NCBI GenBank assembly: GCA_944470555.2
Contig: OX104128.1
Span: 61,573,257 to 61,637,256, forward strand
Length of the DNA stretch: 64,000 nucleotides
DNA from: Heterobilharzia americana
Lineage: Eukaryota > Platyhelminthes > Trematoda > Strigeidida > Schistosomatidae
Direction: 5' to 3'
Position 1 is the first letter of the stretch, and every line of letters starts with the position of its first letter. Of this stretch, positions 24,962-34,499 are shown piece by piece. The notes beneath the pieces were generated by a model. That model saw nothing but the letters and a program-made list of their open reading frames with translations. It searched no databases and was not told the origin of the DNA. The position numbers were made by a program, and so were the translations under genes.

Positions 24962-25304
24962 TTTAGGATTTGTCCTGGTGCGAACTCGATACACCCAAAG
25001 ACCAATCACTAATTATTCGAACCTGCTAAATACCCACGAATATGAGACCAAGAAAGAACATGATAGCGTAGTCGGATGGAATAGTATATTTGGGTGGTTG
25101 TGCCAAGATACCTATGCGTTCCAACTAACTGGCTAGAGAGTCGAATACGATCAGTGCAACGTAACGCGACAGCGTGCTAAATGGCGAGAATGCTTGACCG
25201 GGTGCCCTCAGCTTAGCGATTCAGATAAACTATCAAGGTTAGCATCAATGTTGAATGTCGTCGAACCGTAGGCTATTGATTTTGGGGAAGTGTGTGACGC
25301 TACA
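24962..25304 (-). repeat. 3' LTR of Gypsy-2
   Basis: 343 bp, the same length as the partner at 29776-30118. In element orientation it begins TGTAGCGTC and ends CCTAAA. A purine-rich tract (AAGGGGAGTG) lies just upstream of it in element orientation, at about 25308-25317. Confidence 0.9.
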
Positions 25305-25814
25305 GATCACTCCCCTTAGTAGGTTCGTGGGACCCTAAGACGGTACCAACCGGAAGTAAGAACCCAGTGGCTTCTCCACCGGTAAAACTCTTCTGATGGG
25401 CTCACTGCGTGAAGTGGCCCCTCGTTATCTGAACTTATTCTATGGTGTCGTGGCAATCAAAAAATAAAATACACTAAATCGAATTGTACGTTGATCGTGG
25501 TCCTCAGTTCTTTTCGACGTTTCGTCCAGTGCTCGTTGCACCTGGAATATAAATAAAAGTCTTTAATACCGTGAAAACGCCTAGTAAAAATAGGAATTAT
25601 GTGTGTACAAATATATCGAAAATAAAGTTTACACTTATTTTCACCTTTTTTTAAAAGGTTTTCATTACATGGTATTAAAAGTTGGTAGAAAAAGGCAAGG
25701 TGTACGAGGGGTCTCGCATTGCTGGTAAATAAGAAAAACAATGCCTCGAAAAAATTTTGAATCAAAAAATATGGTTGGTCCGTTTTGTTTCACACCACTA
25801 AGTCGAATAGAACT

Positions 25815-26606
25815 TCAAATATTCTGAGAACCTGATAGTTCAACCCGATCGTGTTTTCTGTTGCGCCAATGGTTGTCGTAACTGTGCATTACCAAGCACA
25901 TCGTCAGAACTTCGATAATTGAGCTATCCGTCGGTCGGCTGTAGCGATCTGAAACGCCACTTATATTGGAGTTGCCTTCGAAGTAAGCTGGTTTCAAACG
26001 GTCGACACTGACAGTATCTTCACTTCCGTCTGGCTCAATTATATGGAATTTCTCGTGTCGCTTGATCACCTTGAATGGCCCGTCGTAGGGTGGTTCAAGT
26101 GGTCGACGAACGGCGTCGTGGCGAACAAGCACGTGTGATGTCTTTTGTAAACTGGGGTGAACGAAGACATCAGTCGTTTTAGGTCTTACCGGAGAAGGCC
26201 TAACTGAACGCATTGCGTTTGTAAGCCTGGTCACGTAAGGTGCCTTGTCGGAAAGATGTTTGACAGCTGAAGGAGAAACGAACTCACCTGGTAGGCAAAG
26301 AGCGGCTCCACAGACGAGTTCTGCAAGAGTACAACCAGCATCAACTTTCAAGGCGCTACGAATACCTAGTAGGACTGGAGGCAGAGCCCCGGTCCACTGA
26401 GGTATGTTTGCAGCCGAAAGGGAAGCTTTCAGCAGTCGATGAAAATGCTCTATCATGCCATTTGCTTGTGGATGGTAGGCTGTCGTTCGGAACCGAGTGC
26501 AACCTAAAAGTGCCGTTAAAGCGTGAAATAATCCACACTCAAATTGGCGCCCACGGTCGGTTGTGACGTAAGATGGACATCCGAAGTTCGCGAACCATCT
26601 TTCCAC
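25815..26606 (-). pseudogene. Gypsy-2 pol: integrase catalytic core and GPF tail
   Basis: 263 codons of integrase, matching residues ~824 to the end of Gypsy-1 Pol. It keeps TTDRGRQFE (second Asp) and NGMIEHFHR (catalytic Glu), the tail block [17 protein letters not shown] (GPY/F module) and [10 protein letters not shown]. It is shifted relative to the preceding RT frame because of the small deletion near 26665, and the C-terminus diverges after about codon 230, missing the [10 protein letters not shown] ending. Integrase inserts element DNA; this copy cannot make a full protein. Confidence 0.85.
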
Positions 26607-26617
26607 GAAAACACGGG

Positions 26618-28144
26618 CTACTGTTTCAGTGGTAATATCTTTAATACGTACTGCTTCCTAGCATCGTGTAAAACGAAAAGGTAGGTACATCCATTAGATT
26701 CTGGTAGGGGTCCTACAATATCTATGTGGACATGGTTGAAAAGCATGTCTGGGGCTAGAAAACAGCCTGAAGGGCTTTTCGTGTGTTTCATGGCTTTGCA
26801 CCTTCGACAAGCTAAGCGCGACTGAGCCCACTCCTTAACGTCTTTGTTCATCCCAGGCCAGCAGAAACGTTGTGCAATAAGCCTAGTGGTGGCTAGTACA
26901 CCTGGATGAGAGTGGTTGTGCAATGTATTGAAGACGTTTCGTTTACAACTCTTCGGAACTATTAGGCGTGGTTGACTAGCAGGGACATCGCACAACATTG
27001 TATCCCCATCTGGTCCAACTGGACACAGTCGCAGCTTGAGAGTCGCGGATGACAACTTATGATACAGCTCAAGGTCTTCCTTTTGACGCCGAGCTAGTTC
27101 AACGAGATCAACACCCTCGATATGATTTATCGAAGCTATTCGTGAGAGTGCATCGGCTATGGAGTTATTTGCCCCAGAAATGTGGTGGGTGTCTGACGTG
27201 AACTGGGAAATGTAATCAAGCTGTCGTGACTCATGCGGGGAGTATTTGTCAGACGCCGAGCTGAGGGTAAAGGCTAACTCTTTGTGGTCTGTGAAAATAA
27301 TGAAATCACGACCTTCCACAGAATGTCGAAGGTGGCCTACAGAACAGTACATAGCTAGGAGTTCCCTACCAAATGTACTGTATCTTGTTTCCACGTCTTG
27401 CAGCCGCCTCGAGAAAAAGGCTAATGGTTGCCACTGGTTGTCAGTCAATTGTTGCAAAATTGCTCCAATTGCTGAGTCAGATGCATCAACAGCAATACTC
27501 AAAGGAGCATTGGGGTTGTGATGCATGAGTATGGTTGTGTTTGTGATGGCTTCCTTGACTTTAGAGAAAGCAAGTCTAGCCACGTTGTCCAGAGCCACGA
27601 ACTTCGTAGTCCCTCGAAGTAGATATGTTAGTGGTCTCATGACAGAGGCACAGTTAGGGATAAACCTTCGGTAATAACTTACCAGGCCATTGAAAGTGCG
27701 GAGATGTTTCACAGTGGTCGGCTCTGGATAGTTCATGATAGCCGCCACTTTATCTCTCAATGGGCGTATGCCTTTGTTGTCAATGGTATGCCCAAGGAAG
27801 CTGAGTGATTCAACTCCTATTTCACACTTCTGCAAGTTGACTGTGATGCCATGTTTTTTAAGTCTTTCGAATGCGAGGTCCAAATGTTTATGGTGAGTTT
27901 CCTTATCTGGACTCGCAATTAGACAGTCATCGATGTAGACATGAACAAAATTCAAACCACGGAAGACATCATCCATAAAGCGTTGGAATGTTTGTGCTGC
28001 ATTCCGAAGACCAAATGGCATGCGCAGGAATTCAAACAGGCCAAAAGGAGTAATGATGGCTGTTTTCGCGATATCTTCTGCTGCCTTAGGTATCTGATCG
28101 TACGCTTTGACCAAATCGATTTTGGAGCAAAGTTCATTCCGCAT
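26618..28144 (-). pseudogene. Gypsy-2 pol: reverse transcriptase, RNase H and integrase zinc finger
   Basis: 508 codons. Visible are [12 protein letters not shown] (RT catalytic Asp), [29 protein letters not shown] (YIDD box), the RNase H block [13 protein letters not shown] with FGRELLAMY and FTDHKEL, NSIADALSR, and the integrase HHCC region (LHNHSHPGV ... RLACRRCK). One zinc-ligand Cys seen in Gypsy-1 (SCLAC) is Arg here (SRLAC). After the first integrase Asp ([10 protein letters not shown]) the frame is lost through a small deletion. Upstream, RT begins in another frame at 28479-27952. Confidence 0.85.
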
Positions 28145-28479
28145 AAGGTTGCAGTCAAATCGTAAACGTGAGGTATCGGGTAGCAGTCCGGAGTCGTTTT
28201 GGCATTAAGCCTTCGGTAATCACCGGTTGGACGCCAGTCGTTGCTATCCTTTTTGGGAACCATGTGCAGTGGCGATGCCCAAGGACTGTTTGACGGTTTG
28301 ATGATGCCCAGTTCAAGCATGTGGTCGAATTCGCTCTTCGCCGTTTTGAGCTTATTGGGAGCTAGATGGCGCGCCTTGGATGCCACAGGTAGACCCGTGG
28401 TTGTGACGTGATGCATAACATTGCTGGTTATGCACGGAAGAGTGTGCTTCGGTTGTCGCAACTCTTGATATTTCTCCAA
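27952..28479 (-). pseudogene. Gypsy-2 pol: start of reverse transcriptase
   Basis: 175-codon frame equivalent to residues ~193-310 of Gypsy-1 Pol, with [44 protein letters not shown] and [18 protein letters not shown], then out-of-frame sequence. A frameshift near 28140 moves the rest of RT to the frame of 26618-28144. Confidence 0.85.
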
Positions 28480-28526
28480 AACTGCTTGGTAGGGCTCGTC
28501 GCCTGATTGTTTGGTTCTAATGAGGG

Positions 28527-28988
28527 CTAAAGTCGGAGTAGATCGTAATGGTTTAGCAAATCCGTGCCAATGGTGGGCACAGAGACGTCAGCCAGGACGA
28601 AAATCCAGTGGACAGGTTTACGCAAACCTAAGTTGAGGTAGGCATACCATCTCCCAAACGTTGTGGTTGCCTTGCCGTTGGCTGCTTGCAGATTGGAAGA
28701 TGGGTCAAGATGACGCTCCTTTTTCGGTGTGGGAAGGACGCTAACTTCTGCGCCGGTATCGACGAGGTAGCAAACTTTCTCTTCAATATCCGTGACGTAG
28801 AGCAAACAGCTGTTTCCGCCAGCTACGGTGGCCGTGAACACGTGTCGGCATGGCCGTTTCCCGAGTGTGTGTGTCCCTGTCAAAACTGCATGGTTTCCGA
28901 CATTTTCTATCTTCGTCTCCGTAAGTATTATGAAACCAGCACCATTTCGGGTTTTCCACCCTATCAGGTTTAGTTTTGAGGAAACCAT
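28527..28988 (-). pseudogene. Gypsy-2 pol: aspartic protease
   Basis: 153-codon frame with the retroviral-type protease active site [14 protein letters not shown] and the flap-side segment [15 protein letters not shown]. It overlaps the 3' end of gag in the +1 frame, as in Gypsy-1. A ~73 bp deletion near 28525 removes the protease-RT linker that Gypsy-1 keeps ([19 protein letters not shown]). Confidence 0.85.
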
Positions 28989-29480
28989 GCGAGTTGCTGC
29001 GATGCGCCAGGACGCGTTTCTGTGGAGTTTTACGTGATCTGGAACTTCGAGTTCGTAGTAACTGTTTAACAGAGTTGCATAGCTTGGTCACCTCAGAATC
29101 CTGGCTCTCTGGTTTGTCGCAGAGAGAATATACGTTGGAGACGGGTCCGCTGGAAATCTTCAGTATTTTATCTGCCGGGGCTGCCAGGTCATCGAGTGGG
29201 ATTGGCTGCAGTGTCACTAACACGGTTTGTACCGGTTGTGGTAGTTTTGACCGAAATAGTTCTCGGAAAAGGCCACTGTCAAATGTTCGTGAGCCGATAA
29301 CTTCTCGCATGCATGCGAGGACTTCAGTAGCTAGGTGGCTGCCCAGCTAGATGTTACGAAGCAATTTGTCTAAACGCTGGCAATCTATGAGTGTGGCTCT
29401 GAGAAGCACATAAGGATCACTTACTTCAGGATTAAACATGTGTGCTGTAACATACCTGTTTAATTCTCGCGGTAGTGAAC
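28783..29480 (-). pseudogene. Gypsy-2 gag
   Basis: The 175-codon frame 29310-28783 holds the C-terminal half of Gag with LPQPVQTVLVTLQPIPLDDL and the CHCC finger [19 protein letters not shown] (C-x2-H-x9-C-x3-C). Upstream, 29315-29490, capsid sequence can be followed in shifted frames. Around 29440-29490 this copy has two bases that Gypsy-1 lacks and reads SRFLTMIRSLPRELNRYV without interruption. A stop at about 29348 and other lesions still break the gene. Confidence 0.75.
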
Positions 29481-29756
29481 GTATCATGGTGAGAAATCGA
29501 GAATGAGGATCTGAGACGTCCTGTTCCCGAAAATCTGCCTCGGCACACAGAAACCATGTTTCTGCATTGTCTGGCTAATATGGCACGAGTTGGATCCTGT
29601 TCGTAGTCGGCTTAATATGAATAGGTTTGGGGGTGTGGTATGACATGAGAAAGTGTAGTAAATGGATACATAAATGTTGTCCAAATGAAAACAGTATACA
29701 AATATAAAATGGAACAGGCCCATCAATTCAATATTTGCTGTTGGTCGGGATATGTT

Positions 29757-29774
29757 ACCACGTCGGGCTCACCA
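29757..29774 (-). promoter_or_regulatory. Primer binding site of Gypsy-2
   Basis: In element orientation TGGTGAGCCCGACGTGGT, one base after the 5' LTR. It is complementary to the 3' end of eukaryotic tRNA-Trp with two mismatches, from memory of the conserved tRNA end. Confidence 0.75.
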
Positions 29775-29775
29775 A

Positions 29776-30118
29776 CTTAGGGTTCGCCCTGGTGCGAACT
29801 CGATACACCCAAAGACCAATCACTAATTATTCGAACCTGCTAAATACCCACGAATATGAGACCAAGAAAGAACATGATAGCGTAGTCGGATGGAATAGAA
29901 TATTTGGGTGGTTGTGCCAAGATACCTATGCGTTCCAACTAACTGGCTAGAGAGTCGAATACGATCAGTGCAACGTAACGCGACAGCGTGCTAAATGGCG
30001 AGAATGCTTGACCGGGTGCCCTCAGCTTAGCGATTTCAGATAAACTATCAAGGTCAGCATCAATGTTGAATGTCGTCGAACCGTAGGCTATTGATTTTGG
30101 GGAGTGTGTGATGTTACA
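29776..30118 (-). repeat. 5' LTR of Gypsy-2
   Basis: 343 bp, about ten differences from 24962-25304, mostly at the two ends plus two single-base indels. It abuts 30119, where the family A endonuclease sequence resumes. Confidence 0.9.
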
Positions 30119-32430
30119 CCATTCATGGAAATCTAAGATGGTTAGTATTTCTTGGTACCTTTGTGGGCCACGACTGGTTTCTCAGTTAACTTCGGGCAGA
30201 TTAAAGTCTACTGCAACCAGTTTGACGTCAACACAGGTTGATGTAGCATGGGAAAATGATTGAGCAATACGCTCATCGGTTTCCCTTGATTAACATGGTG
30301 CTCCATAAACGCAACCTATGGGGATTGTATAGTTAGTACCGTTTGTAATGGCCTGTATTTAATCAGGCAGGGAATCTAATCTACCGTCTTCAATTTCATT
30401 AGCTGCCGCATTTCTGCACATATTAACCAGGCGATCTCCTCCACGCCTGTGATCCCGGTTGGTTCGATAATGAGTACAGCCATTTATGTGCAAGCCTACA
30501 TGAAGGACTGAGGTGGGGCATCAGGATTCAGTGACTAATATCACTGTAGGTTTAGTTAGCAAGACTATCTTTCTCAAGTCAGAAATTTTCTTCTGCAACG
30601 ACCGTGCACTGATGAGCAGAAGCGTGGAAAGATTACTATGACTTGTGAAATGTTTTACAATGCCTTGTGAGTCTAGTTGGTTAGAGAAGTTTCTTATACT
30701 TAACTCATTAGACGATGCTCTTCTCGCGTTACGGACCTGATGAGACTCAGTGGTGGTGAATGGTCGTATGACCAGTGAAGTTTTGTTGTACTATGGTTGA
30801 TGATCACTTGCTTTTGAGGGTGCATGTACGTAGTTGATGCGCTGTTCATTCTTACTGGTTACGTACAGTGCAGTTCATGATCGGTGCAAAACGGAAAATG
30901 GTAGCTCCAAGCTCGTGTTTCTGGGGGTGAAACGATCATACGAACCATAAGTCGTACGTATTGTTTGGGATCCCAAAAATATTTTGATGAGGCTCGAAAG
31001 TAGGGATAATATTGGAAGAGTAGTAACATACATTCTCATGGGGTCATCCGGGTGCCGATGTAGGTTTGGTAGGGTGTATGTGACCTGTGTGACATGAATG
31101 CATTTGGTATGACACAGAGCATTTTGTTGGGGCCCTGGTGGCCGGGCAAGGGTGATCCAGGGTACTGTCTTATGTCAGATGCCTCCAAGGTATTGCAGTA
31201 TCTCTTTCTGGCGGTTGAGGTTGTGTGCAACACACCCTTTCGGTGGGTCTTCTTTTCGAAATGCCTTACCTCCCACGAACCCAGTAGCGGTTCTGTTTGT
31301 AGCAGCTATTTTAGCTACGAAGTTTTCTTCGCCATCATTAGACAAAATACGTTCAAAAACGGCTCCCCTCGGGAGCTTTGTAGATCTAAAGTGCATGGTT
31401 TTACCCGCAGGTCTTTGTCTAGCGGCGTTAATATCAGCTACCATCAGTTTAAGGGCTTTTATCTATGGTTAACTTAGAGAGGCTAGTGCAGATGGCTGGG
31501 GTTTCATGAGAAATTAGAGAATCCGGATTACTTGGGTCCAAGTCCACTTGGGATCGCTTTACCGCCAGGATGGCTGGTGCAATAGGATTATTGGTCATAG
31601 CAGCACTACTCCGTTGTTTCTCGGTGCATTCAGTACCTTCAGAGTTTGCATGTGTTGAAGCGGTAGGGCCTTTTCTCCTTTGTTTGCTGCGGTGGCAAGG
31701 AGTTTTGTCCTTTACAATTGTAATAGGCTTAAAATTACTGTTTAGTCTTATATGATCCTGATAGTTAATGAATCTCTTAGCATCACGTGAAGGGGTGAAC
31801 TTGAAAAGAATGGGGCAACTTAGCTGTGCTGCCTTCTTGTGGAGGCGTTTACAGTCACAGTACATATGCGCCGTGCCACATGAGTACAATACCCTTTTCC
31901 TGACGACAGCTAGAGATGTGGTATCTTGAACATTTCATACTAATACCTGTTAAGAAGATGCCAGCCTCTTCATTACTTCACTTGCCAAGTAATCTATTAG
32001 CGTTTCAGCCTCTTCAATATGGTCTGGGGCTAGTTTCTTGTGTTTTCCAAGAAGACGTGCTAAGGGTTGAAAGTCCCCAACCACTCACTTGATTCCATCT
32101 ACCATGGACTTAATACTGTTAATTTCTTGTCTATCTTCCTGGACGTTATTATTTATGACCGACATAATGTCTTCAGCCCTGACAAGCGGTGTATGGCGTG
32201 TAAGTTCGACAGAATCTGGATCGGTTGACTTGGTAGGGTTTCGGTCACAACTCAAAATATTAGCGAAACCAACTGTTGTATTCTTGTCGCCAGAGCTATC
32301 TATCTCTGAGAGCTTTGCTTTCAACCGTTCCATTCCCAAAATAGGTTTTAAGTGAGATGTGCGGTTGACGGTGAGGTATGCAGTCTGAAAGGATAGGAAT
32401 ACACTGTCTATATACAACAATGTAGCCTTA
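30119..32430 (-). mobile_element. Family A copy A2, part 3: endonuclease N-terminus and ORF1
   Basis: Continuation of A2 after Gypsy-2. 30119-30640 aligns with the N-terminal two thirds of the A1 endonuclease (19380-19860), heavily mutated. 31175-31889 aligns with the ORF1 middle and C-terminus: LHKKAAQLSCPILFKF then DAKRFINYQDHIRL matches LRKRTSKYPCPILFQF then DARHFCGSQKSVRL of A1. 31970-32430 holds the ORF1 N-terminal half in two frames, including an EEAETLIDYLASEV segment. ORF1 is broken by several shifts. The 5' end is placed at about 32430 where similarity to A1 ORF1 stops. Confidence 0.7.
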
Positions 32431-32601
32431 AATTATCCAGACAGAAAAGATCGTCATATTACCATAAATATAGAGTAATGATGAGCTAAGCACATCAACA
32501 AATCGACAAAAGATATAACCAAAGATCGCCTAGAAAAGTGACGTATAGTTTCAACGTTACCGCGTAATTATACACATCCCCTCAGGATACGGTCTAAAGT
32601 C

Positions 32602-32907
32602 TTAGGAACTTTCCGAGACGACCGCACACGTTTCTACCACTTTGTGCATTGCAGTTATCCGATCAACCAAGTGCTTCTTGTGAACAATGACTTGATGGGC
32701 TGATCCATTCTGAATAGCGACGTGAACAATTTTCACGCATCTGTATACATCGTAGTACTCGATGCATCTGGTTTTTCCATGCTTGGTAGGGCAGACTTTC
32801 TGATTTATCCTTCGTCCAGTGAAAGTATCCCCTCGGCGCAAATCAGCCAAACGCATCGTGAGAGAGCCGAAACCATCTCTTTTCTCATTATTGGGTACAC
32901 AGTCCAT
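32602..32907 (-). CDS. Hypothetical 101-codon ORF
   Basis: Met-initiated frame of 101 codons, basic, with a plausible globular composition (RLADLRRGDTFTGRRI, CIEYYDVYRCVKIVHVAI, HQVIVHKKHLVDRI). I do not recognise a family. It lies just upstream of the A2 5' end on the same strand but has no counterpart upstream of A1, so it is probably not part of that element. It could be a small gene, an exon, or a remnant of another element. Confidence 0.3.
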   Translation of the reverse strand: MDCVPNNEKRDGFGSLTMRLADLRRGDTFTGRRINQKVCPTKHGKTRCIEYYDVYRCVKIVHVAIQNGSAHQVIVHKKHLVDRITAMHKVVETCAVVSESS

Positions 32908-33597
32908 TACGAAATCTCACTCACAACTTGAAATTTCCGCCAGCAATGCGGCTGCCCGCAAATAACTAATAACATGACCTTCTCCCTAATTCACCGACAC
33001 TTTATGCAGAGTTAGCTACACGGCGAACGGATGCGGACTAATGACCCTGAATATAGCATCTCTTAGCTGATTCGTCGTCCCCAAGGTTTCCCGTTACTGT
33101 GTGGTAGGTCTAACTGTTGCGGTCAACTGCTACAGCTCAGATTGCTGCATCGAAGAGCGCGTCTTTCCGATACACCCAGCCCAGACTCTAGCCTGCCTGC
33201 AAAGGCCACCGCTGAGAGATAGCAGAGGAGGAAAAGAAAGTGTTTGATCTAGTCTTCTGGCCAGAGCGACGACTTTCGCGCTCGCAGTTTAACCGCGACC
33301 AAAGGGGACGCCGCTTTTATATGTAACACTTACAAAGCGTGGGTGCGCTGCCAATGTAGTTAGGAAGCACCAGACCAATGCCGCTCCCTCGTGGCACGTT
33401 GTCCACGCATGTGGTTCTGGTGTATCCTCTCACGGTGCCATGCAAGGCCATTCCCTTCTACCTGCCCGCTCGTAGAGGTTGTAGAAGGTACCCCAGTGGC
33501 TACTGAGATGTCGGGACCCACGCAAGACGCTAACTTAACTCCAAACTACGAGAGCATCAGTATTATTTCTCGAACAGTCCGAAAATTGCCGAACGAT

Positions 33598-34166
33598 GAC
33601 CGCAAGGTTGTCACGACCCATGGAAACGGAGGACAAGATGTCCTGAAAGTCCACTTGACTCGTTCAAATAAGTTCATTGCTTCTGGATGTCGGAGCTGGA
33701 TAAGTGAAGATATTTGGCTCTCACTTGTAACATTCATCAAGATTATGAATCTCTGATGTAGAATGGTATCAACATGCATGAGTTATGCAGTTATGGAATC
33801 ATCAATGAAGCACAGGAAGCAAACAATTTGTGAGTATACTCCCTCATAAACGTTTCATCATATCTCGGGCAAAAAGCACAACGCGCTACAGTGGAAGCAT
33901 TAGCTTTAAGCTCTGCTTTTCTCCAGGTAATATGTGTAGTGTTGAGATACAAACCTAGTTTTTTTCTTCAATGCGGAGACAGTACTTCTACTTGTCCAAC
34001 TTGTAAATTTCTGCGCACTTATTCTGCTCGGATGTTCCATTATATGGCCGCGCAGCACTTACATCTTCTGGTGACAATAGGCGGGGATTCAGATAGCCTT
34101 CTGTGAAGATACATGTGATTTACACAGAAACTTATTCATACTTGTAAAAATGGTGTGCCTGTACAA
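33598..34166 (+). repeat. 569 bp inverted duplicate, copy 2
   Basis: Reverse complement of 12285-12853, same length, about three differences. Next to its upper end lies an ATT-type microsatellite (34180-34200), mirrored at the partner's lower end. If this tail marks a 3' end, the unit reads plus here. Two short frames run across it (33391-33756 and 33891-34106); the first begins about 200 bp before the shared segment. Confidence 0.85.
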
Positions 34167-34499
34167 TCCGGGGCAAACATTGTCATTATTACTATTATTA
34201 TATGCGACCAACCGCATTGGCCTCCAGCCACGAAGCTGCTTTAACGGCTACACTTACTGTACATCGGCTAAAATGGTTTACTGTGGAAAGGAAGGAGCAC
34301 GCTGCCCATGAAACTCACCCATGATACCACATGAAAACAGGCGCGTAGATGACAAATCGAATTCCATCACCCTATTCAACGCGCATGTGCGTCATGAAAG
34401 TCCTCTTGAGAATGAAGAATCTTTTGACAAACAGCAGTGAGAAACGGTAAGTGCCATACTAGGACTAGGTGGCATAGATGAAAGCTATGCTGGTTCTGC

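Larger units (their letters stand above)
24962..30118 (-). mobile_element. Degenerate CsRn1-like Ty3/Gypsy LTR retrotransposon (Gypsy-2)
   Basis: 5157 bp element on the minus strand with two 343 bp LTRs, a tRNA-Trp-like primer site at 29757-29774, gag (about 28783-29480) and pol pieces (28988-25815). It is homologous throughout to Gypsy-1 (46718-51968). The two LTRs differ at about ten positions, roughly 97% identity by eye, so it is much older than Gypsy-1. Pol is broken by a ~73 bp deletion near 28525, a frameshift near 28140 and a ~14 bp deletion near 26665. The flanks rejoin a family A endonuclease reading almost exactly, but no 4 bp target duplication is evident. Confidence 0.9.

Noticed and set aside
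24995..25025. TTCGAAC in the Gypsy LTRs as a tRNA or SINE B box
   Set aside because: No A box at the right spacing; the motif is simply part of the LTR, repeated in all four LTRs.
25500..25560. Possible hammerhead ribozyme in the 3' part of the Gypsy elements (GGACGAAAC on the minus strand, similar at 47275)
   Set aside because: The CUGAUGA core that must accompany GAAA is missing in both copies.
30730..30770. CTGATGAG motif as part of a hammerhead ribozyme
   Set aside because: No CGAAAC partner or stem at the required distance; it lies within decayed A2 sequence.
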